NCBI GenBank assembly: GCA_034509495.1
Contig: CM067521.1
Coordinates: 15,288,991 to 15,352,990 of the forward strand
Direction: 5' to 3'
From: Acestrorhynchus altus
Lineage: Eukaryota > Chordata > Actinopteri > Characiformes > Acestrorhynchidae
Length of the DNA stretch: 64,000 bases
Part shown: piece after piece, positions 24,238 to 35,106 of the stretch
How positions within the stretch are numbered: position 1 is the first letter of the stretch
Layout of the letters: the number at the start of each line of letters is the position of its first letter
Made by a program: the position numbers and the translations under genes
The notes under the pieces: generated by a model
What the model saw: only the letters and a program-made list of their open reading frames with translations
Databases searched by the model: none
Told to the model about the DNA's origin: nothing

Positions 24238-24630
24238 CCTAGCTTTTACTTCAGCCCATTGAGTAGTTTAGGCAGTGATTATTCCCATGTCATTTCTAGC
24301 TTTAGTCGAGCAGCCTGTTAAGTACTTGGGGCAACTATTATTACCAGACAATGCCCAACTTTAGCCTGGCAGCCCATTGACTATTTTAGACACTCATTAT
24401 TCTGGGTTCTTCCCAGCTAATATTTTTGTCAAAAAATACTCGAAGCACTTCCAAGATTGAGTCAGGCAGCCTCTTATGTGTTTTAGGCAATAATTATTCC
24501 CAGCAGTTTCCTAACTTTAGTCTTGCAGCCTGCATAGTACTTTAAGCAAGGATTATTCCCAGGCACTTCCCAGTGTTTCTCTGGCAGTCTATTAAGGTTT
24601 TAAGGCAACAGATATTCACAGTCACTTCCC
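24238..24630 (+). repeat. degenerate 59-bp tandem repeat
   Basis: An 'agcc(c/t)' anchor recurs at 24253, 24312, 24371, 24468, 24527 and 24586: spacings 59, 59, 97, 59, 59. Each unit reads roughly 'ctttagtc.ggcagcct.tt' then 'tttaggcaa..attattccc'. The 97 is one unit plus a 38-bp insertion. Units are well diverged, so the array is old. Confidence 0.88.
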
Positions 24631-25261
24631 AGCTAATCAATATGTGACAGAGTCCATTTCTTTCGTTACACTTTATGAACTTTAACTTACGGGTGCATTT
24701 GAAGGGGCTTATGTCTTGTCCCAATGCAGCGTTCAAATGTACTGACTGATGTTGTAAGTGTTTTCTGGCTGGTTTTCCTTGTAACTTTGTCTTCTTGAGG
24801 CTACCATTGCCAGTTTACATGAAAATGAAACGCTAATTGTGCCTATGCAAGATGCAGCGCTATTCCATCCCGTGTGGCTTAATGTGACTTGAAGAAATGT
24901 GGTTCTCTCCTGGTACTGTTTTAATCTTTTTTGATATATGAGCAAGTTCCTCATTGTCGGGTGACTTCTAGCTGAATAGCTGCTGTTGTACGTGTGAATA
25001 CTTGAGGTTTGTGATGGTGGTTATTTTTGCAATGCAGATTTGGTCCATGTAGCTTTGCATTAATGCTGTTGCAGATATTGGGAACTGAATGTAATACTTT
25101 GTTTTCATATTGAATGTAGTCAAGTGCAGTCTGTAGCCTACTTTTAGTATTGAGATTCTTCAGCAACACTTTACTAAAGGGCAGAAATCTATAGAACTCT
25201 TTTATGACTAACATAAAACTATATTTCTAGAAGCTCATTTCCACAAACTGCTTTTATTCAT

Positions 25262-25625
25262 ATACCAATCAGCCATTACATTAGAGGCACTTGCCTTATA
25301 TTGAGTAGGACCACTATGAAAACAGCTGTTATGAGCTGTGGAAGCATGGTCTCCACATAGAATTATGAGGTTGGGTCTCCATGCGCATCAGCGAGCCTTA
25401 GATGCCCACAAGCATGCCACCAGTTCACTGGTTGTCCTTGCTTAAAGCAGTTTTTCTAGATTTGAGCACTGCAAACTGAGAACACCCCACAAAACCTGCA
25501 TGATGTTCTGTTCAGAACTGACTGTTCACTTTCTGCCTAATATGACTTCCCCTTAATAGGTGCCATTGGAATGTTATTCACTCCATTTCATGTCAGTGCT
25601 TATAATGTTATGGCTGTTTGGTATA
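25262..25625 (+). repeat. interspersed MITE-like repeat, family A (near full length)
   Basis: Begins 'accaatcagccattacatta' and ends near 'aatgttatggctgtttggta', a near inverted match, so this copy shows the family's terminal repeats. Interior has 'caccagttcactggttgtcc' and 'aacaccccacaaaacctgca'. Confidence 0.75.
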
Positions 25626-27649
25626 AATTGGTGTCACTGCCTTGTGAGAGCCACCTCTTAGTAAAGTGTTGGATATTTTTATGACATTGTTTTGGAAAAC
25701 ATTGCTTGAAAGATGTGGTGAGGTTAATGCATCAGACAAGGTGTTGGACTAAACTCTATTGAGGCATTACTGAGGTGTTTTTTTTTTAATGCTTTTGGTA
25801 TTTCTTTTTAAATACATTCTCTTTTTTATTGTTACTGAAGCCATCAGGTACAGAAACATATCCAATTGGACCCAAGTTGATGATCATTACATTCCAGAGG
25901 GGAACGGTAGAATAAATAATCTTTTTGTATGTATATGATTTATATTTTTAAAGCAATATGAAGTTTTTGGTTGATATTTTCAGTACTTTACACAAGAAGA
26001 CAGCTGTTTATCAATCACTGATATCAAAAAGCACTGTAAATGACTGTAGTCAGTAATGCCTTGCTTAAAATATGCTGTTGGGAGGTCATCTCAGGCAGTT
26101 GTTTTTAGTGATGCTGTTTATTTATAAGGTTCTAAATGAACATTTTAATGCAAAGCCATTCATTGCTGGCATTAATGATGCTGTTACATAAGAGTACAAC
26201 TTAATTTGTGCATTGATCAAGACAGAACACAGTCCATAACAATGATAAGTAGGTGGTAATTGTTTTGCTGATTAATAATCTTTGCTTTTATACTTTATAT
26301 GCTGTCAAACGCTATAAACTGTGTTGCTCAGTATCATAATTTGTAACATTTGCAGGATGAACAGTTTAAAATGTCCTCCTGCTATTGTATGGTTGCATGT
26401 TTAGAAGAGATAACTCTTACTTGCATGATGTTTTACCAAAGAGTGGAGTGACAAATCAGGTGTTGGTTTGAAATTATATTGATTTTTCTTTTGTGAATTT
26501 ATCTTTCAGAGCTTTGAAAACAATGTTGGGAATATTCAGTCATTGGCTACTGATAGTGCTGCCTTTACAGACCAAACCAACTTCATTTCATATTTCAATA
26601 CTGTCTCTTTAAATCCAGTACTTATGTTGAAGGTTTGGAAACATTATTTTTGATTGCTTCATGGTACAGACATATATAGTCCCCCCCCCCTCATGTCCAA
26701 AGTAATAAAGCTCCCCTTTGCAAGACCTGTATGTTTTGTGTTACTGTATCATATTTTGGTTCCATCATTTCTGTTCTGAAGACATGCATTATTATGTTTG
26801 ATTGTTATTATGTCTGAACTTCTAACTATTACCAAAGCCTTTGTAAATTCTTCTCATGGACACACTGCATGAAACTGAACTATGATGAATAATTACACTG
26901 TTGTACCAACAAATATCATATAAACATGCTGCACTACAGAGGTGGCAAATCCAAAAAGTGTTATAATATTCCAACTGCCTTAAACTTTACCCATTTGTTA
27001 TTAACCCCATTGCAGAAACCATTATGAATTATACGGTGGCTGATTAGGTTAATATAGTCCCAGAGGGAATATGAAATTATCATTCATTCAGGCAGCAATG
27101 TTGTTATAAGAATCAAGAAATGAAGTGTTGCCTATATACAAGGTGTGAAAGGTTAATTGGTCTCCATCTGGTTTAAGCTAACTACAGTTGTCCAGGCAGT
27201 TGGAGGAATTCTGGGAAAGATTTTTATTTTTTTGACCTTGATTTGCCACCTCCAATACTGTCTCTAAAAACTAAACTAGGGCTGGCTCGAACTGCATGTT
27301 ATATTTATATATATTTACTGCAGTTCAAAATAGTGAAAGCGCAAATGAACTAAAATCAGCCGTAAACATAATAACTGCTTTCTGTCTGGTTCTTACAGGC
27401 TGAGCATGATCTATAACGCCAGTAGTGCATGTGTATCTTAGATTCTCACTGTAGTTATGTATCTGTGAAGGTTCATAAGCCTAATAATTTTCATGAATAA
27501 ATGTCTATTCACAGCAAGAACTCAGATACGATTTTTAACGTTGTGAAATGTTTACACCAAGTCTGACGCATAAGACAGTGTGTTCTGCTACAAACAAGAT
27601 GAGCTTCTCTGTCACCATCCTGATGCTCATCTGTTTTGTCTGCCTCCTG

Positions 27650-27885
27650 ATGGTGCTGTCTTAGCCTGGTGGTTCGGAAACCAGCCTTGTGACTGGAAGG
27701 TTGCTGGCTTGATTCCCTGAACTGGCAGGACATTAACTACCCATTAGCTCCCTGGGCACAGGGGATAATGCTGCCCTCCGTACTGGGCACATGTGCTCAC
27801 TGTCCCCTATTTTGTATATTCACTAGTGTGTATGTGTGTGTTTCACTGGGTGGATGGGTAGCTTGATCTTGGAAAGTGGTCCATT
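27650..27885 (+). repeat. tRNA-derived SINE
   Basis: The head has a tRNA-like part: 'gttcggaaaccagccttgtg' followed by a B-box-like GGCTTGATTCC at 27706-27716. The body ('cattagctccctgggcacag', 'gctgccctccgtactgggca') is typical of a fish SINE family with a Ser-type tRNA head. The A box is worn. Confidence 0.65.
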
Positions 27886-29219
27886 TTGTGTAAAGAACCT
27901 TTAAATTGGTAAAAAAAACAAAACCTTTACATCAAGTGATAGTGAGCCTTTTAAAGGTTAAATGTTCAAGGTGCAAAGTGTTTTTCACCAGTGTTAAAAA
28001 CACTCACACACATTTCTATTACAAGCATGGTTCTTTGTGAAACCAAAGTGGTTCTTCCATGACTTCACTCAAAGAAACATTTGAGGAAGTTTCATTTTTG
28101 AGTGTTTAAAATGCCTGATCTATCAAACTGGTTTACATTTAAGTAATGGAATTTCTTGTTGGTTTGAATTTTTGTATCAATAGAGGAAGGAAAACCAATG
28201 TAATAGTCATTTGCATGAGTTTTTAAGAGATTCGGGCCAGCCCTGTACATTTTAATTAGAAAGGCCACTTTATACAGCACACATTCATTTTATTTTAATG
28301 CATGATTGCCTGGATGCATTTAATCACAGTTTAGATATTTATATAAAATTTTATTTTCTTATTTATTGTTCTGAATATGATATCTCAAGAATCAAGGACA
28401 GTTTCAAATAGTTACAATTTCTTGCAACCCTGATGTTGGGCAGCATTCATAAGGCTTCATTACGTACATACGTACATACAGTATATAACCCCTTCATCAC
28501 AACTGAGATAAACCTCACACTTTCACCCCAAAAAGTGTTTTGACATACTTGTAGGAAAAGGCTTTTTTGCACTTTCAGTTTGGTTTCTATCTTTTTCTGT
28601 GACTTTTGAAGACTCAGAAAGGTGATAGTATGTCACCTTATGAATGCCACTCTACACTTGAGTATTACCCATTCTTTCTCACATTGAGATGTAGCATGTT
28701 CTTTCTCAACCTAGCTGTTAATTAATTGCATGCATGGCTGTCTCCAGATATTCCCGTTTTCCTGAAACAGTTGTTGGTAAGATTTTCATGAATGCTGCTC
28801 CATAACAAATGATTAACTGATATTAGAGATTATATTCCATATAAACTGGGAAAGGCAATACTAATGAATGTAATGTCAGCCCCTGACAGTATATAATATC
28901 TAATATTACATGCTTATGTTAATGTTATGTAGCAGCATTATGTAAACTGACTTTCTTGGGAAGTGGTCTGTTTTTCTTTATACCCTCTCATTCAAGCCTT
29001 TCCAAGTGTACACTATATGTCCAAATGTTTGTAGACACCCTTTTTAATTAATGCATTTAGTTACTTTAAGTTGCACCCATTGCCGACACAGATGTGCAAA
29101 TGTATAGACACAGCTGGTCTAGTCAATTTAGAAAAGAACTGCCATGGAATTGGATTTCTTGGAACTACAGTGCATCCAGAAAGTATTCACATCACTTCCC
29201 TTTTTGCATATAAAGCATA

Positions 29220-29570
29220 TCACAGCATAAACGAAGCCTTGAAGTTTAAGGAATTACACCTGTACACCTCCAAGGCAGGAGTGTGTCCAGACGCAGATTT
29301 GTACAGAGGAGAACCTTCCAGAAAGACAACCATTTCTACAGCACTATACCAATTAGGCCTGTATGCAAGAAGGAAGCCACTCCTCAGTAAAGCCACATGA
29401 CAGACCATCTGGAGTTTGCTAAAAGGCACCTAAAGGACTCTCAGGAACAAAAAGATTGAACTTTTTGGACTGAATGCCAAGCATCATGTCTGGAGGATAC
29501 CAGGCACTGCTCATCACTTAACCAATACCATTCCTACAGTAAAGCATGGTGGTGGCAGCATCATGGTCTG
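29220..29570 (+). pseudogene. Tc1 transposase, N-terminal/central remnant
   Basis: Reads YRGEPSRKTTISTALYQLGL then YARRKPLLSK and, after stops and frame changes, a TVKHGGGSIMVW block at about 29537-29572 where the L2 interrupts. These are standard Tc1 transposase blocks. Stops and the insertion make it non-functional. Confidence 0.8.
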
Positions 29571-29575
29571 GCCAT

Positions 29576-30738
29576 CAATCAAATTCAATCAAATTTTATT
29601 TATATTGCACTTTTTACAACAAGAAGTTGTCACAAAGAAGCTTTACATAGATCCAGGTCCAAGCCTCAGATGAGTAGCCAGTGGGCAAACAGTGGCAAAG
29701 AAAAACTCCCTCGGACTTGGAGGAAGAAACCTTGAGAGGAACCAAGGCTCAAGAGAGGAACCCATCCTCCTCTGGTCGACACTGGAGAGCATAAGCAACG
29801 GCACAAAACATGGGTATAGAGAAGTAGAAAAGAAATGAAATAAAATAGATGGAGGGAAGATAAAGATAGTTTTGGTTGTAGTTGTGATGAAGTCCATGCA
29901 GGTAGCGTAGTCTAATCTGGCAGTTGGTACTTAGCAGTGGAGGGGTGGACCGGTGTCCACCAGGCGTCCGGGGCAGCTCAGGACATGGCGGGGAGAGAGG
30001 GAGAGAGATTAGTGTCCCCTTAGAGGTGTTAGTGAAAAGCCTGCGTAAAGAGAAAGGTTTTCAGTTGTGATTTAAAGATGGAGAGTGCGTCTGAGTCCCG
30101 AACAGTAGGAGGAAGGCTGTTCCAGAGCTGGGGGGCTTTGTAAGAGAAGGCTCGTCCCCCAACAGTGTCCTTTTTAATCCTAGGGACTGTCAATAGGCCA
30201 GCGTCCTGAGAACGTAGTCTATGTGACGGGTTGTAGGGTATTAAAAGGTCTTTTAGTGACTTATACATTAGTAGCAATATTTTATAGTTGATTTGGAATT
30301 TAATGGGAAGCCAATGGAAGGATGAAAGAACAGGAGTAACGTGGTCAAATTTCCAAGTTCCGGTGAGAACCCTCGCAGCAGCGTTTTGTACTGACTGTCT
30401 AGTCTAGATGTGATGAATGCATGATTCAGTATCTTTGCATGCTTGCGTGAGAGTGATTTACGAATTTTAGTAATATTGCTTAGTTGGAAGAACCCCGTCT
30501 TCACTATATTACTAATGTGGCTGTCGAATGCAAGATCAGAGTCAAATATAACCCCAAGTTTTCTTACAGTTGATCTCGGCATAATTGAAAAACCATCTAA
30601 GTTGATTGGGTTAAAGGGTTTATTAGATCCTAATATTAAGATCTCGGTTAGTTTAGTAAAAGGAAATTTTGTAATCCAGTTTTTAATCTGTTTAACACTG
30701 TTTCGTTATTCTACTGAGTTAATGAACCTCATTAGGTT
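29576..30738 (-). mobile_element. 5'-truncated L2-type LINE
   Basis: The left end (3' end of the element) has short 'aatcaaattc' repeats, a common LINE tail. The minus strand carries worn reverse-transcriptase C-terminal sequence: INLDGFSIMPRSTVRKLGVI, FDSHISNIV, HAFITSRLD, then RSQDAGLLTVPRIKKDTVGG and LWNSLPPTVR. That pattern is the L2/Maui-type RT tail known from fishes. Only the 3' third of the element is present. Confidence 0.85.
30029..30738 (-). pseudogene. L2 reverse transcriptase C-terminal remnant
   Basis: Two open pieces (30268-30582 and 30029-30277) in different frames, plus upstream codons interrupted by a stop near 30708, together make the end of an L2 RT. The last part reads AFSYKAPQLWNSLPPTVRDS and ends LFTQAFH. 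Frameshifted and truncated. Confidence 0.82.
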
Positions 30739-31157
30739 TGGGCATGTTTTTCTGCAGCAGGAAGTGAGATACTAGTCAGATTTGAGGAAAAAATGACCAC
30801 AGCGATGTACAGAGACATTCTTGATGATAACCTGCTCCAGAGTGCAAACAAGGTTTGTCTTCCAAAAGGACAACAACCCTAAGCACACTGCCAAGATAAA
30901 AAAAAAAGAGTTGCAACTCTGTGAATGTCCTTGAGTGGCCCAGCCAGACCCCAGACCTGAACCCAATTGAACATTTCTGGAGATATCTAAAAATGGCTGT
31001 GCACCAACGCTCCCCATCCAATCTAAAGGAGCTTGAGTGGTTCTGCAAAGAAGAATGGGAGAAATGTCCCAAAAACAAGTGCGCCAGGCTTACTGCATTA
31101 TACTCAAAAGGACTTGAGGCTCTAACTACTGCCAAAGCTGCCTCAACAAAGTATTGA
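30739..31157 (+). pseudogene. Tc1 transposase, C-terminal remnant
   Basis: From 30921 reads NVLEWPSQTPDLNPIEHFWR, the conserved block carrying the last acidic residue of the DDE triad region, and ends EALTTAKAASTKY. Sequence 30745-30920 holds the preceding blocks with stops. Continues the remnant at 29220-29570 across the L2. Confidence 0.88.
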
Positions 31158-31991
31158 GTAAAGGCTGTGAAATAATACACTTTTTGTGTTTTATTTTATT
31201 TTTTTAAACAATTTCAAACATTTCAAACAAACCTTTCTTACTTTTTTATTGTGGGGTATTATGTGTAAAACATACAAGAAAATTTAATTAAAAGATTTAA
31301 TCCATTTTTGAATAAAGCTGTAACAAAATGTGAAGCGCTGTGAATACTTTCCGGATGTACTGTAAATGTGAATGTATTGGCACCATGCTTAAGAACAGGC
31401 ATGGACTTGAGGGATATACAGTTTCCCAGTATTGGGTTATGGACCAGTGGAACTGTGTTGTTTAAATTATGGTTCTACCAGTTTTTTTGGGAAGAGTTGG
31501 GAAGTTGGAGATGAAGTGGGGTGGTGATCATCCAATATCCTGACCTTTTTAATGCTCTTTCTGTATGTCAGTGTTTCAAGATATAGTAGAAATTCTTCCC
31601 TGTACAGTAAATCCAGTTCATCCAACAAAAGAATGATGAATTCTTTTTAATACCCTTGACATTGGAAGAAACAATGAATGAGCAGGTGTCCCAATATGTT
31701 TGTCCATATAGTGTACCTTCCCTTCTAATTTCCTTTTGTATTCTTTAACTGAATAACTCAGACAGCTTACCACTGGTTTCTTCTTTTTCCCTCCTGTTGA
31801 TATGCTGGTCATTACATGACCATGTAACCTTCCACTTGTGCCTTTACTTTGGCCAGACGTGGGGGTGCCTTCTTTGTTACCTGACTGATTAGATAATCAG
31901 AGCAACTGGTGCTGGATTTAAAACATTCTTCTTTTGCATTGAAATGCAAACAGTGTTGTGATGTGATGAGTTTCTTTTGTACTAAACCTAG

Positions 31992-32622
31992 GGGCCCCAG
32001 TGAAAGCCCAAGAGTCCCAACCTAAGAGTCAAGAACATCCATCTGAGCCAGCCCCTAGTGCTCCTGCCCCGGAATCTGTGCCAAAGGCAGCTCCCTCTCC
32101 AACTCCTCCTCCCACAACACAGCAGCCCAAGCCCCAAGGTCAGGCAACACCTGTGCCGACTCCAGGGAAGCCGTCGGAACTGCCCCCAAAACCCCAGCCT
32201 CCAAAGCCACTTCCCCCAAAGCCTGTGCCTCCAGTCCGGCGAAACTCCAAGCCTCAGATCCAGCCAAAGCCCCAGACCCCACCTCCTGCCAAGGCCCATC
32301 CTAAGGTCCAGCCTGAAGGTGCAGATCAGAGTCCTTCCCAGACAGATTCAGTCCCTATGCAGGTACAATCCCCAGCCAAAGCCCCTGCCAAGCCCCAGTC
32401 TCCTAATAAACCACAGTCCCCAGCTAAACCCCAGGTCCAACCCAAACCTGTGCCTAAAGAGCAACCCCAGGTTGAAGCTCCGGCTCAGAGAGCAGCTCCA
32501 CCCGAAGCAGCCCCTTCAGCACCTGCACCATCATCTGCCCCTGGAACAGCATCTGCTCCTGCCCAGGCTCCTGTAGAGGAACAGCCGGCACCTCAGCAGA
32601 AGTCTACACATCCTTTCTTAAA
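31992..32622 (+). CDS. syn2: syn2 exon 12 (proline-rich region)
   Basis: 631 bp coding about 210 residues rich in Pro, Gln, Ala and Lys, with many PxxP and KPQ/KPQSP units, the SH3-binding region of synapsins. At 32222-32248 is PVPPVRRNS: a class II SH3 ligand (PxxPxR) overlapping an R-R-x-S phosphorylation consensus. Donor AA|GTATGT. If the donor is not used, the frame stays open 22 more codons to a stop at 32690-32692, a possible shorter isoform end. Low-complexity composition makes residue-level homology weak, but both junctions are in phase with their neighbours. Confidence 0.9.
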
Positions 32623-32784
32623 GTATGTTCTTCATGTACCACTTTGGAATGTGGCATTATCCTTGCCATTACAATGTAGATCCATTTTTTAAGAGTGTTG
32701 ATGAGACTTTGAAAGTGTCCAATGATTGCCTCAAACTGTTTCTCGGATAATCTTTTTATCTTGTTTTCATCTTCTCTTTTCCAG

Positions 32785-32914
32785 CAAATCCCAGTCCCTG
32801 ACCAATGCCTTCAATGCCTTTGGCGAGACCTTCCGCTCCAGCAATGAGGATGAAGCCAAGGCAGAGACCATCCGAAACTTGCGAAAGTCTTTTGCCAGCC
32901 TCTTCTCCGATTAG
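32785..32914 (+). CDS. syn2: syn2 exon 13 (C-terminal E domain, stop)
   Basis: 130 bp including stop TAG at 32912-32914. Reads KSQSLTNAFNAFGETFRSSN then EDEAKAETIRNLRKSFASLF and SD. This is the highly conserved domain E found in 'a' isoforms, important for vesicle tethering and oligomer formation. Acceptor TTTTCCAG at 32777-32784. Confidence 0.97.
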
Positions 32915-33760
32915 TGGCCATCTTGTGGTTCCAAGCTTGGCAGTGGACTTGAGCAACGGAAGTGTGTCCTGGTCTGAGGTTAACTCCATGTAGCTGTATA
33001 CATTGTACCCTCCTCCCAACTGTGCTGTAAATGTCTGAATGTTGGAATGTCTGAAGCAAGTGGAGAGTGCCATAGGGTGATTGCTCCCGGCAAAGGTGTT
33101 GGTGTTTATACGTGTTTGATTTACACCGGTTTGAAACATTGCCATCTGTACGAGGAGAAGAAGGATTGTTGGTGATGCATGGTTCAGAGGAAATGGATAT
33201 CTGGGGCAGTTGAGAGCAAGAAAACCTGATGTGTGCTGAGGTTGTCCATTAACCCCTTGATGTTGTAGCCTTATTGTGAAAGTGTGTTTAATTTACCCAA
33301 AGAGAAATATCTGTGAGTAGTTTCCCTTGTCTCTCCAGCGCAATGTGTATATCTAGTTGATCTGTTGTACTTATTAGCCAACGAGACATTAGTTCAACAT
33401 TACCTCGTTCAGACCAAGCACTTTCCTATCCAAGATTCCTACAGTATGCAGTGCTTGGACTGGTCCGTTTCAATGCAGTAGTGGCGTTTCAGTGGAATGC
33501 CTGGTGTTCTGTGGTGTGGCTTGGGTCCGGCACATAAACGACATAACGTCAAGTTACTCATGAGTGCCATGTAGTATCCTTACATATTGTATCGTACTGT
33601 ATGTTCAGCATCTCAGGAGTTTCAGTTGTAAATCATTTCTTTCTGGCGTCATATTGTTCACGTTGTGTTTCCTTTGTTCACAGTAGTACTGCTTTGCATG
33701 ACCCCGTGACAGTTGTTTTTCTGTACAGGTGTCAATAAATATGTGGCACGTCATTCCACT
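32915..33760 (+). other. syn2: syn2 3' untranslated region
   Basis: Sequence after the stop with no long frame, running to a canonical poly(A) signal AATAAA at 33734-33739; the following 33768-33800 is GT/T-rich as expected downstream of a cleavage site. The end point is approximate. A longer form using later signals is possible. Confidence 0.65.
33734..33739 (+). terminator. syn2: syn2 poly(A) signal
   Basis: AATAAA about 820 bp after the syn2 stop, followed within 60 bp by a T/GT-rich stretch. It is the first canonical signal downstream of the stop that I see. Confidence 0.6.
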
Positions 33761-33970
33761 AATTTACTGGTGACCTATATGTGGTTGTTGCTTTCTGTAT
33801 CTCCATTTTTTGTTCATTTACCTGATATGTTCACCATCTTGGATCTTTTTTTATTATGTGGAAGCTTGATTGGTTGTTTTGCTTATGGACTAGATAAGAT
33901 TTAACAAGATTAAATTAGATTTTATACATTTAGATTATAAAGTAGGACCAGCATAGACAAGAAAAAGGTA

Positions 33971-34028
33971 CAAAATTGATACATTTCTGTAATCATATAT
34001 ATATGATTACAGAAATGTATCAATTTTG
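33971..34028. repeat. perfect 58-bp palindrome
   Basis: Arms of 29 bp (left arm begins 'caaaattgatacatttctgt') are exact reverse complements with no spacer; the centre is AT dinucleotides. Confidence 0.97.
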
Positions 34029-34043
34029 AAAAGTGTATCAAAA

Positions 34044-34130
34044 CTTGAAAAGTGACAAGACAATTCAAATTCTGAATATATATATATATATATACTGTTC
34101 AGAATTTGAATTGTCTTGTCACTTTTCAAG
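34044..34130. repeat. 87-bp inverted repeat, 32-bp perfect arms
   Basis: Left arm 34044-34075 and right arm 34099-34130 are exact reverse complements (arm begins 'cttgaaaagtgacaagacaa'); the 23-bp centre is mostly (TA)n. It lies 15 bp after the first palindrome. Confidence 0.97.
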
Positions 34131-35106
34131 TCCTGAAAGTAGATAAGGAAAACCAAAACAAACAAATGAGACAAAATATTATACTTTGTCATTTATGTAT
34201 TGAGGAAAATGATCAAATATTAAATTTTTGCAGGTATTTTGAAAATAAATGACGTAAGATTCAGTCAAATTACACTTACAAAAGTGTAATATCTAAGCAA
34301 TTCAAGCATTTTCTCACATTGGCTAATATTAATGATCATTAATTAATTTTGATGTTATATGTATTGAGAAAAATGATCCATTATTACATACCTGTGAGGG
34401 GCAAAAGTATATGAAACATTGCTTGAGTATCTGGCGCAATAACTCCAAATAAATGTTTCTAGTAAGTGCTGAGTAATCCTGCACATTGGCTTGGTTACAT
34501 TTTAGCCCATTTCTCTGGAAAAAACTGCTTCAACTCTGTTATGTTTGTGGGTTTCCTTCCATTAACTGCGTGCATCATGTCCTTCCACAACATTTCTCTT
34601 AAATCAGGACTTTGACTTGGCCATTCCAAAACACTAGCTCTATTCTTCTTTATCATTCATTGATAAAATGACTTGTTTGCTTAGGGTCATTGTCTTCTTG
34701 ATTGACCCGTGGTCAATTTGCTGGTATAATTCAGAATTCATAGTTTCATCAATGATGGCATGTCGTCTTGGCCCACATGCAGCAAAACCAAATCCAAATC
34801 ATGATACTACAACCACCATGTTTCACAAATGGAATAAGGTTTTTATTATGGAATGCTGTATTTCCCTTTCTCCAAACGTAGCACTTCTGATTTAAACTTG
34901 ATTGCATTTTTCCTAATGGTTTGCATTCTTTTTCCTCACTGATGTGTAATATTGGATCATATGTGAAATAAATGAGTGTTTAATATTTTTGGCTCATTTG
35001 GTCCTGTTTATCTTTTAGAACTTATGCAAATCAGAATAAGTTTAAGGTCAAATATATGCACAAATATTTTAACTTTTTTATGAGCAAACTTTTAAACACC
35101 ACTGTA
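34126..35106. mobile_element. Tc1-like element, internally deleted, left terminus missing
   Basis: Left inner terminal repeat 'caagtcctgaaagtagataa' starts at the palindrome edge. The interior has 'ttccacaacatttctcttaa' and 'aggactttgacttggccatt', reverse-strand transposase remnants of a common fish Tc1 family. The right end reads 'gcaaacttttaaacaccact' then 'gta'. The outermost left terminal repeat is absent. Confidence 0.7.

Larger units (their letters stand above)
29166..31364 (+). mobile_element. Tc1-like transposon inserted in the MITE, itself broken by an L2
   Basis: Left end 'tacagtgcatccagaaagta' and right end ending 'actttccggatgtactgta' are inverted repeats flanked by TA, the Tc1/mariner target. 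It inserted into the family B MITE and was later split by an L2 LINE at about 29576-30738. Transposase remains on both sides. Confidence 0.88.
29009..31715. mobile_element. Tc1-type MITE (family B) broken by a Tc1 and an L2 insertion
   Basis: Outer layer of a three-level nest. Left end 'tacactatatgtccaaatgt' at 29009 and right end 'tgtttgtccatatagtgta' at 31697-31715 are inverted copies of each other; both halves match the unbroken copy at 6280-6783 in reverse orientation. The MITE parts are 29009-29165 and 31365-31715. Confidence 0.8.
23715..31991. other. syn2 intron 11
   Basis: 8.3 kb with no exon recognised. It carries a 59-bp degenerate tandem repeat (24238-24630), a family A repeat (25262-25625), a tRNA-type SINE (27650-27885), a GGTTCT-type patch (27890-28090) and the nested transposon cluster (29009-31715). 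25900-27600 and 28100-29000 show nothing. Confidence 0.6.

Noticed and set aside
30776..31180. 134-codon minus-strand frame
   Set aside because: Shadow of the Tc1 transposase remnant on the plus strand.
31988..32299. Minus-strand open frames opposite syn2 exon 12
   Set aside because: They are the Gly/Leu/Trp-rich complement of the Pro-rich synapsin exon.
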